DNA from: Allomyces macrogynus ATCC 38327
Taxonomy: Eukaryota; Blastocladiomycota; Blastocladiomycetes; Blastocladiales; Blastocladiaceae
NCBI GenBank assembly: GCA_000151295.1
Contig: GG745328.1
Location: 1,630,785 to 1,694,784 of the forward strand
Length of the DNA stretch: 64,000 nucleotides
Reading direction: 5' to 3'
Under the pieces are notes generated by a model. The model was not told the DNA's origin. It saw only the letters and a list, made by a program, of their open reading frames with translations, and searched no databases. Every line of letters starts with the position of its first letter. Positions within the stretch are counted from its first letter, which is position 1. The position numbers and the translations under genes were made by a program. Shown here piece by piece: positions 36,433 through 47,633 of this stretch.

Positions 36433-38392
36433 ATGGACCGAATCTTTCCCGGCTGCAGCAATTTCGCCGATTACCATCTGATCAATCAGGTGGGCGAGGG
36501 CACGTTTGGGTATGGGCGGTTCTCCGATATCTCTCCGGGGAGAACGAGGTCGTGATCTTTTTTGTGGACAGCGAGGTGCACAAGGGCGAGTCGAAGTCGG
36601 GCGAGGTCGTGGCCCTCAAGCGGCTGCGCATCGAAAAAGAGACTGAAGGGGTCCGTGATTCTATCACGTTCTGTCATTACCACGCGGTGGAGACGGTGCG
36701 ACTGACGAGGGTCGTCTCCACCCCGTCCAGTTCCCGATCACGGCGATTCGCGAAATCAAGCTCTTGAAGCAGCTGCAGCACCCGAACGTGGTGAGTCTCG
36801 TCGACATGGCGGTCAAAAGCTACGGTCGCACGGGCGCCGCGTCCGAGGTCTACATGGTGTTCCCGTACATGGAGCACGACCTGAGCGGGCTCATCGACAA
36901 CCCGAGCGTGCACATGGACATGGGACAAATCAAGTCGTACAGCCAGCAACTGTTCAAGGGGCTCGAGTATTTGCACCGGCACTATATCCTGCACCGCGAC
37001 TTGAAATGTTTGTGCTGCAGCTCGTGTTTTACCTGGAGCCTGTGTTTTTTGTCCGCCCCGTTCTTGTGGCCCTGACCGTGCTCGTTCATTGACTGTTAGG
37101 CGCGAACCTGCTCATCAACAACCGCGGCGTTCTCATGATCGCCGATTTCGGTTTGGCGCGGCCCTACGACCCAAACTCGACTAGCAAAATGACGTCGCTC
37201 GTCGTGACGCGGTGGTACCGGCCGCCAGAACTACTCTTGGGCGCATATCACTACGGCTCGGCCATTGACTTGTGGGGCGCCGGGTTCGTTTTTTTCCACG
37301 CCGCCGTCTTTTCTCTCTCTCCCCTGTTCCCGAAACTGACTCTCACGGACTCTGCTCTAGTTGTATTCTCGGCGAAATGATCAAGCGCAAGGCCTTGTTC
37401 CAGGGCAACTCGGACACGGAGCAGCTCACGACGATATTCAGCGTGTGCGGGTCACCCAACGACATTGACTGGCCCGAATGGCGCGACTGCATGACGCGAC
37501 CCGAGACGATTCGCGAGTTTCCGCAGCACCCGCGGCAGCTCAAGGAAACGCTGCGACCGTTCTTTGAGCAGTGCAGGTGCGTGGCGCGGCTCCTGCTGTC
37601 CATGGACTTGAGTGGTCAGGTTGGACTCAAATGCCGTTCTCTCTTTCCCCGTTGTGGCTAGGTTCGCACCCGACGATCTCATGCTCGACCTGATCAACCA
37701 GTTGCTCGTGCTGCGACCCGAGAGCCGGTTGACGGCGACCGGCGCCCTCGAACACCCGTGGTTCATTCAACCGCCTCTCCCGACCCCGCCGGAAAAGCAC
37801 GATTTCCGTCCCTACATCTCCTCGGTCCAGTACGCACGATTGGCTCACGCGCACCCGCCATAGAATCCCCCCAATTCAGCAAGACTGCCACGAGTACGAA
37901 GTGCGCAAGGCCAAAGGCGAAGCCGCTGCAGCAGCCGCTGCCGCCGCCGCCGCTGCTGTCGCAAACGAACCGCGCGGCCGGCACCCGCACTACCACATGC
38001 ACCCACAGCAGCAGCCGCACTACCACGGCGGCGCGCCACCACCATCACGCGCGGGTCACGGCGGACAGCCGGGGATCCCACTCCCGACCCGACCGGCAAA
38101 TGCGCCGATCCCGGTCTCGCGCGGGTTCCCGTCCGCATCGGGCTCGGCCGCGGCGTCGCGCGGTGGTGCGCCGGCCAACAGGGGGTATGGTGCGCGTCCC
38201 ACGGAGCATGATGGGGCCGAGCCCGGGTGGGAGAACCGACAGGAGAGGGATTACCCGCTTGAGGCGCCTGACCGACGCGTGCGGCCATCGGCGGGTGGTG
38301 GTGGGGGAGGGGGTGCCGCGGGTGGGCCGTACCGGTCGGCGGATGCGGGACGTGAACCGGCGCGTCGTGTGGAGCACCGATCGCGGTATTGA
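36433..38392 (+). CDS. Cyclin-dependent kinase, Cdk9/Bur1 type
   Basis: Exons are 36433-36509, 36572-36650, 36731-37007, 37100-37283, 37361-37576, 37662-37824 and 37880-38392, giving 502 aa. Kinase motifs in order are GEGTFGEVHKG (P-loop), VVALKRL (catalytic Lys), the cyclin helix [12 protein letters not shown] (PITALRE-like, typical of Cdk9), [18 protein letters not shown], the T-loop with [18 protein letters not shown], and DLWGAGCILGEM. The C-terminal 170 residues are poly-Ala, His-rich and Gly/Arg-rich, and probably disordered. Cdk9/Bur1 with its cyclin phosphorylates the RNA polymerase II CTD and Spt5 in the nucleus. Cys replaces the usual Ala, Gly or Pro in HRDLKxxN. That residue comes from a codon split over an intron. 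The last donor (37825) was chosen because a 55-nt intron with a pyrimidine tract joins in phase. Confidence 0.92.
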
Positions 38393-38667
38393 GTGCGTGC
38401 TGCGTATTGTATCTAGGTCTTGAATTGTGTGTCAGGATTTTGGGACCTTGGTTGGTGGATTGCGCAGTTGCAGCTCCGAATTCGACGGCCAAAGCACTTG
38501 TTATCACGAAGCAAGAGCCCTGACCGGGACCAAGTCTGTCTCCGCCATGGAACGATGCAGACGCAACCGAGCTATGTATATATATATTCGAAGGGAACCA
38601 GTGAGGCGACAACGTCCTCCCCCTGGGCACAGCCACCGCGCACCGACCGAGCGCGCACCAGCGTCGG

Positions 38668-40111
38668 CTATTGGTGTTGCAAGAACGCGCCAACGGCGCC
38701 GAGGTACCCCTCGTGTCGCAGGAACAACGCACGCGTCGACCCCTTGGACCAGAAGTTGATGGCGTAGGACAACGTGTGCATCGTGATCGGGTGCCCGCAG
38801 ATGAAGTACCCGCCAAAGTAAATGCGCGTGATCCCGTGCGCGCGCGCGTTCAAGTAGGCAATCTGGCCGATATTGTTCGAGACCATGTAGAGCAGCGACC
38901 GCGACACGTCGTGAATCGAAGTTGCGGCACGATCGTCGGCGTTCATTTTGAAGACCTTGCCAAAGGTCGACGCGATCGTCGTCGACTTGAGCCCAATCTT
39001 GCCGTAGTCCATGCCGTAAATGTCGCCCACGAGCATGTCGACGTGCGTGTTGTCGCCCGTCGTTGAGAGTTGCAGCATGTCGTCGAAGGATGGGGTTGCG
39101 CCGGTCGGGTTTTGCGCGCCGGCGATCATCGACATGAGGCCCCAGTAGGTGCCGCCGCCGAGCGACGTGCCGGACACGCGCTCGCACTCGTTTTCGCCCG
39201 TGACCTTGAGGATCGACACGCCGGAACCAATGTTGACGAGCTAGACGGGTAAAGAATTCGGATGAGAATGGCTCGTGACGGGCGAGAGTCGTGGGCATTG
39301 GGATTCGCGGCGACGCACCATGTACGGGTAGGCTCCTGCGGGCGGTGTCTCCTCGAATTGGATCGGCTCGTCTTCCCGGTAGGCAAAGACCTCGCGCGGC
39401 ACGTACTTGACGAGAAAGTTGAGCCCTGACAATAGGAGCGACCACCGTTAGAACCGCGAATCGCACGCACCGCCAGCGCAAAAACGGGAGAAACGCACCC
39501 TTGACCAAACACTCCATTTCATCGTACTTGTAAATCGTCACGCCGAGCTCCTGCACCAATCGGTCATGGAACTTGTGCGCACCCCCACCCGTCGCGAGCA
39601 AGATCCGCATGCACGGTGGTCCGTCCGGGTGCAATGCCGCGTGCGCCGACTCTTGGTCCTCGAATAGCGCGCGAATAAACGCAATGCACTCGGTCATCTT
39701 CTCCGTCTCAAACTTGACAAAGTTGAGCCGCCCGCCCGACAGGCCATTGGGCGACTCGGTGCGTGATGACGGGCGCACGTCGTCACTTTGGCCATTCGGT
39801 GTGCGCGCACGCAACGTCGCTTCGCTCATGCTCGATTCGGGCGACGCGCCCGTCGGGGTCACGGCACCGCTGCGCGCGTGCACGCCTTGTCGCGTAAAGT
39901 AGGCGACTTTGGCGAGACTGCCGCCAATCTAGCGGACCGGCCGGCATTGGACGTCAGCCGGCGTGTCGGCGACCACCATGCGGATCGCGACGACGACGCG
40001 TACGTCAATGGCGATATGTGGAACGTGGTCGTTGTGCTCTGGGAACACAATGTCGCGAATCCCGCGCAAGCTGACTTCCTCGCCCAGATGGACGCCGGCC
40101 AGGTTCATCAT
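38668..40111 (-). CDS. Pantothenate kinase, eukaryotic (PanK/Fumble) type
   Basis: Exons in transcript order are 40111-40004, 39928-39499, 39425-39319 and 39240-38668, giving 405 aa. Actin-like ATPase-fold motifs are IAIDIGGSLAKVAYF (phosphate 1), ILLATGGGAHKF, GLNFLVKYVPREVF, LVNIGSGVSILKV, SGTSLGGGTYWGL, and further on IYFGGYFICGHP with HEGYLGAVGAFL at the C-terminus. It phosphorylates pantothenate, the first and usually rate-limiting step of coenzyme A synthesis. An internal Ser/Pro-rich insertion of about 50 residues follows the first motif. The start is the first of two adjacent ATGs. The upstream frame continues only through a TTG. Confidence 0.95.
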
Positions 40112-40895
40112 TTTCGGTCGCGGTAAGTTGACAGTCCGCCACGGTTGGCGAGTCGGGTAAAGTCGAGAAGAGTCTGGGCACGCGCGGGGCTGCTGGCGCG
40201 TCGGCAGCAACAAGATTGCAGGAAGTTGGTGCTCGTTCTCGCAAGGCTAGTCGGTTGCCTTGCAGTTGATTGTTGGCCACCTGTGAGGTCGCGCGGCTGG
40301 CAGCAGTGGCAGGTCCAAGTCGTGGTTCGTGCACAGCGGGCTCGGCGGCGCTCGACTTGCAGCGTACAGGCAGGCGGGCGTCGGTTACGTTCTTTGGCTG
40401 GCGGGGAGGAAAGAATGTGAGCATTTGGAGCAGGGGAAGCGGTTCTTTTAGATGGTGGTCGTCGCCGTGATCAAAGTCGTGGTCAGAGGCGACCAGGCGG
40501 ACAAACGCTCAAGGCCCCAGGCGGCACGTCGGCCTCTCTCTCGGCGTTGGCCGGAACGTGCCGACCGCCTCGACTCTGACCAACCTGACCAGCGCACCCC
40601 ATGTGACCGCGATTGAAGAGACTGTTCAAGAACCGCCACTGCAAGCGACGCGCGGGGCGTCAGATGCATTCGAGAATGCCTGCTTTCGTATGCGCCGGTA
40701 ACGGGCGCACGTCGCGCACCGCGCGCGCTGAGGGCCGCCGTTGCTGCACAATCATGAGCCGCTCCGGACGTTGTGGCGGCGCCAAGTGTTCCTTCGACGA
40801 CATCACGGCGCCACATCGCACCCACACAAATTGGTCCCATATTCCGCCCGGCCCTATGCCGCATCTTACACGCCCTGCATCCACACTCCACCGAC
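40112..40895. other. Intergenic region, pantothenate kinase to NSE1
   Basis: About 780 nt. It holds the pantothenate kinase promoter and the 3' flank of the NSE1 gene. A frame that runs through here on the minus strand is a shadow of the NSE1 last exon. Nothing else is recognised. Confidence 0.5.
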
Positions 40896-42162
40896 TTAAT
40901 CCCGCGGTTCCGGCTTGATAGCGGCAGCCGCAGCCGCCGCCGACGCGCGTCGGCTACTGCTTGTCGCTCGTGCCGGCCCCTCGAGCGGCAACGGCGCGCG
41001 TTCCTGGTCGCCACCCGGTGGTGGGCGCGGCGGTGGCGACACGTCCTCGTCCATATGCTCGTCCTCGTCGCCACCATCGTTCTCTTGCGTGGCCTCGATC
41101 CGCGCACGCTTGCTCCGGCGGCCCGCACCCCCCGCGGCGATGGCCGGGTACAGGTCACCCGGCAGCGGGATCTTCTCGCGGCACGTCGGGCACACGGGAT
41201 CGCGGCCACGCGTGGCAATGGTTTCCAGACACCGGCGGTGAAATTGCGCGTCGCCGGTTGGGCATGCGACGGGCTAGTGTGGGGCGGTGGTGAGTGAGAG
41301 ACGCGAAGTGGAGCCAGGGTGAGCGGGAGTGCGGGGTACCCACCATCAAGACGAGGTTTGCACACCTCCCGCACTTGGGCAAGTCGGCGTACTGTGCCTC
41401 GAGGTACCGCCGCAGTTCCGTGAGCGTGCGCAGGCCGAGCGTGTAGACGCCCGGCGTTCTAGAATGGCACACATGGTGCGTCAGGTTCCGCCGTCCAGGA
41501 CAGCTCCGTCTTGTTGGAGAAATGGTCAACGCACGTCTTTTCCAACCAACCATCGTCAACCAGCTTGGACATGACCTGGTCCTCGAACCCGCGCTTCGTG
41601 ATCCCCTTGTTGGCCGGAATCTCGTTGAGCAAGTCCATGGACGACACTTGTCCGCCGGGCGCCTGGGCGATCACGCCAATCATTTTGCTGAAGACCTGGA
41701 TCTCAATGGGCTTGAGATTCGTCGCGAGCTGCGACGGCTCATCGGCTTGGCTGTTGTACTGGAATCATCGGCGTCAATTGTGACCAAGTTCGCACGGATC
41801 TAGCCGGACCCGCCCCCCCCCCCCCTCGAAGAAAGAACCGCGCCACGCACCAGAATATAGTATGAGACCGGGCGCGTATGGTGCTCGACGAAATGAATCA
41901 TCAAGTTGAACTGATCGAGCCCTTGATTGATTTGCTGCACGACCGTCGGTAGCTCGGCCGCGTTGAAGGGCACTACCGTTGCAATTACTCTTGCTCAGCC
42001 GCTTGAACGGCCCCAAAACATGACTTGAACATTGATAATACATTCACAGGCAGAGCAGCAGCGCTGGTAGAGGGCCACGGCCTCTTCTTCGAGCAAGAAC
42101 GGCCGCCGCATCCACGACTGCACCAGCAGCCGACGCAGATTCTGTTGTGCTTCGTCGGCCAT
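40896..42162 (-). CDS. NSE1: SMC5/6 complex subunit Nse1 (RING-like)
   Basis: Exons in transcript order are 42162-42048, 41972-41851, 41758-41535, 41458-41344 and 41273-40896, giving 317 aa. The winged-helix part is recognised by YYILYNSQADEPSQLAT joined to LKPIEIQVFSKMIG, then MDLLNEIPANKGITKRGFE and DDGWLEK. YTLGLRTLTELRRYL leads into the RING-like region: KCGRC, then VACPTGDAQFHRRC and VCPTCREKIP. A Gly stands where a second Cys of the middle pair is expected, so one zinc ligand may be missing. A low-complexity tail of about 80 residues with acidic and Ala-rich tracts follows. Nse1 with Nse3 and Nse4 forms the kite/kleisin module of SMC5/6 and carries ubiquitin-ligase-like activity in DNA repair. 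Intron 2 contains a 13-base homopolymer. Confidence 0.85.
41813..41825. repeat. C13 homopolymer in NSE1 intron
   Basis: Thirteen consecutive C on the plus strand (G on the coding strand) inside the second intron of the NSE1 gene. Such runs are prone to length error in sequencing. Confidence 0.9.
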
Positions 42163-42791
42163 GGTGGATTGCGCCAAGTTGCTCGGCGTCAGCGGTTGGT
42201 TGATTGCATGAATTCGTTGTGCGCGGAGCTGACATGCAAGTCAGCTGGTCGTGAAGGTGCAAATTTCAGAGATCCGAGTGACTCAAACGCAGGTCACCCT
42301 GCTGCTGTGACTCGCCGCCGGGCAAGAACATCCCGACCATGGTTTGCAGGAGGCGCACCAGCACACCGGCAAGCCAGGCGGTGGTTTGATCGGTTGTGAG
42401 TGTGCTGGTTTGACGGCCGGCCGATTTGCTGGTTTGGTGGTTTGATGTCTTCAAACGAAAGGTTTGGAGGCCAACGTTGGCAGAAAGTTTTTATCAAGAC
42501 TTCGCCAACAGTACACGCGAGAAACGCAACTGGAGGGAAGAACGCGACCGGCAGGGACAAACGACCACTCACAGGCGGGCAGGACCCACGAGTAGCCAGA
42601 AAAGGGAGGGGGAGAGGAGGGACGTCGGCCAGCGGGCGGCAGCGGTCGCAGGCAACGCAGAGACAGAGGAGGAACGAACAGCCAGCAAACTCGGAAGGCG
42701 CACAGCACAAAAACGTCGGAAACGCGAAAAAAGACAGCGAAATAACGAACGGGCACGGCGTCGACGACAATCGGCGTGGGGTCCTGCGCTT
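42163..42791. other. Intergenic region, NSE1 to RHO1
   Basis: 629 nt with the NSE1 promoter and the RHO1 3' untranslated region. Frames that run through it are not supported. Confidence 0.5.
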
Positions 42792-43554
42792 TTACAGGAT
42801 GATGCACGCCTTCTTCTTCTTCTTCGGGTAGAGAAGCGCGGCGCGCGTCGCGTGCTCAAAGACCTCACGCACGCCCTCGTTGTTCTTGGCCGAGCACTCG
42901 AGGTACTTGAAGGCGTTGATGTGGTTGGCGACAGCGATACCCTGGAGAAGTCATCATGGCAAGCAGCAAGGGTGAGTTTGGGACCAGTCATACGCGAAAA
43001 GGCTCAAAAAGCGCACCTCCTCGGACGTGACCGGCTTCTGGCCGTTGCGGCGCAGCTCCTGGATAGTGCGCTCGTCGTTGCGCAGGTCGCGCTTGCAGGC
43101 AATGAGCAGGATCGGCAGACCGGCGCAGAAGTGCAGCACCTCGGAAATCCACTTTTCCTTGACGTTTTCGAGCGAGTCGGGCGAGTCGACGGCAAAGCAA
43201 ATCAAAATGACGTGCGAGTCCGGGTAGGACAGCGGGCGCAGTCGATCGTAGTCCTCTTGGCCGGCCGTATCCCACAGCGCGAGCTCAACGTGCTTGCCGT
43301 CAACTTGGACGTCGGCGACGTAGTTCTCGAAGACGGTCGGGACGTATTTCTGCAGACAAAGAAAGGGCGGAAAAGCGTGCGTTGGTAGTTACTCGGGACG
43401 GATCGAGAGATGCGGATCGTCAAGCGTCGAGCGTAGCAAAGCGAGAGTCGCGACATACCACCGGGAAGACGCCCTTAGAGAAGACGATGAGCAGACACGT
43501 CTTGCCGCACGCACCGTCACCGACAATCACGAGTTTACGGCGGATTTCGGACAT
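42792..43554 (-). CDS. RHO1: Rho-family small GTPase, Rho1 type
   Basis: Exons in transcript order are 43554-43459, 43349-43017 and 42941-42792, all phase 0, giving 192 aa. All GTPase boxes are intact: [11 protein letters not shown] (P-loop), YVPTVFENY (effector loop), [17 protein letters not shown] (switch II with catalytic Gln), ACKRDL (base-specific, normally T/NKxD, here CKRD) and [10 protein letters not shown]. The C-terminus is [10 protein letters not shown]: a polybasic stretch and a CaaX box ending in Leu, which predicts geranylgeranylation and plasma-membrane targeting. Rho1 activates glucan synthase and protein kinase C and organises actin. The length is normal. Confidence 0.97.
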
Positions 43555-44871
43555 GATGGGCGTGGAAGGCGGGCCGGGGTGCGCGTGTTACTGAACGAAG
43601 ACTGCTGCGTGGGGCGTGACGAGTTTCGGGTCAGCGATGCTGCGAGATATGTTGCAACCGAATGCAGGCCGCGCGCGACGGAGGGAGCAAGCAAGGGAAG
43701 GCGAGACGACGAGAGGAGAGAGAACGAGGACAGGCCGGTGCCTGTCCAGAGGCGTGCGATGCGAGGGCGGCGGCGACGGATCCGCAGCGCAGTGGCAGGA
43801 GGCCCTGCGTCAACGCAACGTCGGCCCTAGCGTGTCCCTGGCCAGCCGCGGTTCCAGATCTGGGCGGGTTCGAGGCAGAGACATGGCGGTGCATGCCGTG
43901 CGGCACGGGCATACGTGGCGACACCACAGCTGTTCCGCGACGACGAGTGCTGGGCGGCTGCTCGACAACGCGGCCGATCTCTACGCGAGCCGTGACCATG
44001 TCCAGCGGCTGCAGGACCGCCATCGTGTCTCGCCACCGCCACCTGGCTCCACCAACGACACGCTGCAATCGTGGGCCAGGGGCAAGACGAGGGCCGACGT
44101 GCAGCAGAGTGGCGCGGGGAGGGCCGTTGGACTGTCGGACAAGGCGCAGGCGGTAGAAGGGGTTGGGAGAGCGCGCGACCGCATGTGCCCGTCGCAGGCG
44201 ACGACGTACACTCAGATGGCGGCGAAGATCGAATTGGCGCTCGGGCGACGCGTGCTGGGCGCCACGGAGAACTGCTGCAGGCGGGCGTGCAGGCGCGACG
44301 TAGTCGCGGCTGATGGCGTGTGTGTGTGCGATGGGGCCGGCACGCGTGTCGGGGGGGACGTGGGGTCCGCGCGAGTCAATTTCAAGGCGGATCCGTCGCA
44401 ATGCAACGGCGAGCAGGCAGCGGGCGGCGGCGACTGCGAGGTTGGTGGTGGTGGTGGTGGTGGTGGTGGTGGTGGTGGTGGTGGTGGTGGTAGAACGGTG
44501 GTGTCGTGGGGTGGTGGCGACCGTAAAGCGAGCGGCGGCGGCGTGTGGTTGCAACTTGGTCGCGCGTGTTGCGTCAGGCAGGCCGCCCAGAGTTGTTTTT
44601 GAGCGAGTTTGCGGCAGCGATTGTTGGCCGCGGCGAGGGCACGAAAGCACGGTCACGCCCCCGTGACAGGCCTGACGCTCCTCTGCTTCTTGCCGCTCTC
44701 GCTTGCAAATTTGCAGCTCGTCAACGTCGTGGACTTGGACTCGACGTCGACCCCGTCAGCTTCTCCACAATAAAGCGCCTGCACGACACGCGACTACCGG
44801 CATAGGATCAAGCTCAGCGCCTTGCTGCCACCGCCCCGACCACCAGCGTTGCCACCACCACCGCTCAAGCC
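43555..44871. other. Divergent intergenic region, RHO1 and PPWD1
   Basis: 1.3 kb between divergent starts, so it contains both promoters. The prominent feature is the (TGG)16 tract at 44443-44490. Long frames here (over 300 codons on either strand) run through the repeat and show no domain. Confidence 0.5.
44443..44490. repeat. (TGG)16 trinucleotide microsatellite
   Basis: Sixteen uninterrupted TGG units, the only long trinucleotide tract in the window. It is about 380 nt upstream of the PPWD1 ATG. The G-rich strand could adopt quadruplex structure. Confidence 0.95.
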
Positions 44872-47361
44872 ATGTCCGATAGCGACGACGATGTCGGCCC
44901 CATGCCCATGCCCGCCGAAGCTCTCGACGACCGCCCTCGGAAAAAGCAAAAGCGCAAGCGTATGTCGCGCGCTGGTGCTCCAAATACGCCCCGACCAACC
45001 AATCGAATTCACGACCTGACGCCGAACGCGAACCACTGCTTCCTGCAGATGCCGACGCTCTCGTGCACGAGAGAATCTACCTCGACCAGCTGCCCTGCAC
45101 CGAGCTCTACGAAATGTCCTACATGCATCGCGATGTGCTCTCCTACACGGGCGTCTCCAAGTACGCGCGCGCTCGCCTTTTGCAGACGCTCGTGCTGCGC
45201 TCGCCACGGTCGCTTACTCTGGCCGCCCGCTTTCTTTTCTGGGCGCACACCAAAGCAGGACCGAATATATCATCACGACGTCGGTCGATGGCCACCTCAA
45301 GTTTTGGAAAAAGAGCGACAATGGCATCGAATTCGTCAAGCACTTTCGCGCCCATCTCGGTGCGTGTTCGCCGACACGCCGGGCGACGGCCAGATCGACT
45401 GCATACTGGGTGGAGAGCTTACCCGTCATTTGGCTCTCGCTAGGCGAGGTGTGCGGCATGTCGATCAACAGCCAGGGCACGCTCTTGGCCACTATCAGCC
45501 CGACCAAGGAACTCAAGATCTTTGACATCGTCAACTTCGGTATGGCGACTGCAAAACGAGTTGTTGGTCTGGACGAATCCACTCTGCAATATGAATTACT
45601 CTCTTACCGTCGCAATGGATTGGTGTGTGCGTGCGTGTTTGTCGTTGCTAGACATGATCAACATGCTCAGCCTGGATTTCGTGCCCGCAACCGTCGCATG
45701 GACGTTCCAACCCGGTCAGCCGCTCACAATGGTCGCCGTGTATGTTCCCTACCAACGTCGTTGCCGCGCAAACCGCTGGATGACTGACCTGTTTTGCTTC
45801 CACAGATCGGATGCCCACTCCGGCTCCATTTTCCTCTTTGACGCACAGTCGGCCGAGACCAAGCCGCTGCACATGGTCACGCTGCATCGCGATCCGGTGG
45901 TCGTCATGAAGGTGTGTATTCTTTCGTGCCCTCTGCATCTCGTTGCACCACCGGCCCTCGGCGCTTACTCTGATCACGCTCAAACAGTACAACGAGCGGT
46001 ACGACTGCGTCGTGAGCATCGACGCAACGGGCATGATCGAGTACTGGTCCCCGTCGTCACCACTCGACGTGCCCTCGTCTGTGACCTGGTCGTTCAAGTC
46101 CGACACGGACCTCTACGAGTACCGCAAACTCAAGGCCGCACCGAGCAGTCTCGATTTCTCGCGCGACGGCCAATTTTTCGTCACCTATGGCCTCGCCGAC
46201 CGACAAGTGCGCGTGTGGCGGTTCCTCACGGGCAAGCTCTTCCGCAAGTACGACGAGTCGTTGCAGGCGCAGTCAGAAATGCAACAGGCCGGGACGGCGA
46301 TTACGCGGCTCGACGACATGGAATTTGGCCGCCGACTGGCCGTCGAACGCGACCTCGAGGCCAATGAGCACGCGCGCAAGTACGCCAATGCGATCTTCGA
46401 TGCGTCCGGCACGTTTGTGCTCTACGCGACTTTGCTCGGGATTAAAGTCGTCAATATTCACGCGAATCGCGTGAGCAAGCTGATTGGCGCCGCCGAGTCG
46501 CACCGGTTCCTGCATCTGTCGCTCTACCAGGGCGCGCCGCGCAAGAAAAAGGTGGTCACGCTCGCCATGGCCTCGTCCGAAAACCCCAACTTGCAGGATG
46601 CTGGCGCGATTGACCCGACGCTCTTCGCGACGGCCTACAAGAAGAACCGGTTTTTCCTGTTCACGCGGCGCGATCCGGCCGAGGCCGCAGCGAATGACGG
46701 CGATGCCGCTTTGCTCGCTGTGAGCCGCGACGTCTTCAACGAAAAGCCCTCCAAGGAAGAACAGACCATGGCGATGCTCAAGTCGGCCGGTGCGGGTGGC
46801 AGTGCACGCGCGGCGCGGCCGCAGGCGACGCAGGCGACGTTGCACACGACCATGGGCGACTTGGTGCTCGACTTGTTCCCGGACCACGCGCCGAAGACGG
46901 TCGAGAATTTCGTGACGCATGCGCGCAACCAGTATTACAATAATGTGCTCGTGCACCGCGTCATCGAGTCGTTTATGATCCAGACGGGCGACCCGAAGGG
47001 GGATGGGACCGGTGGGGAGAGTATTTGGGGCGGCGAGTTTGAGGACGAGATTGTTCCCGGGTTGAAGCATGATCGGCCGGGGGTGCTGAGTATGGCGAAT
47101 GCGGGCAAGAGTACGGCACGATTTGGTTCCTTTTCTTTCCGCTTGATCATTTGCTGACCTTTTTTTCCCCCTTGCGCAGACACGAACGGGAGTCAGTTCT
47201 TCATTACGACGGCGCCCACGCCCTGGCTCGACGGCAAGCACACCATTTTTGGCCGCTTGACGGGCGGGATGGACGTGTTGCGCGCGATCGAGCGCACGCC
47301 CACGGACAAGGACGACCGCCCGCTCAAGGACATTCACATTGTGAGCATCACGATCAAGTAA
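44872..47361 (+). CDS. Cyclophilin with WD40 repeats (PPWD1 type)
   Basis: Exons are 44872-44959, 45049-45160, 45259-45359, 45444-45539, 45652-45739, 45806-45911, 45988-47110 and 47180-47361, giving 631 aa. The N-terminal WD40 part carries [48 protein letters not shown] and [15 protein letters not shown] middle stretch has [15 protein letters not shown] and [11 protein letters not shown]. The C-terminal cyclophilin domain starts [14 protein letters not shown] and holds the catalytic Arg (HRVIESF), [28 protein letters not shown] and [10 protein letters not shown]. All the main cyclophilin A active-site residues are present. Human PPWD1 is a spliceosome-associated prolyl isomerase of similar length (646 aa), so a nuclear splicing role is likely. 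Seven short introns crowd the 5' half. Confidence 0.95.
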
Positions 47362-47633
47362 GCGATGCAAACCAGAGTTGGCTCGTGGTTGTGGCCGTTG
47401 TTGCGTCGCTATCAAATAACCCAGTACCGTTTTTGAATCACGAGCTCTGTTCATGTTATCATGTTGAACGACGTCGTGAACAGGGAAGAGTAGCGGCGTC
47501 GCGACCAAGAAAACATGATCAGAGAAAGGAAGACTCATGGGAACGTGGTCGGTATCCCAAGAACAAAACGGCACAAAAAATAGACAACCCCGCACGCACA
47601 AACCAAAACACAAAAAAGTTGACAACGGCAACC

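Noticed and set aside
40448..41374. Minus-strand frame of about 308 codons
   Set aside because: An alternative frame over the NSE1 RING exon and flank. The NSE1 frame has the family motifs.
43616..44656. Frames of about 330-340 codons on both strands
   Set aside because: They run through the (TGG)16 repeat, which is open in every frame, and show no domain.
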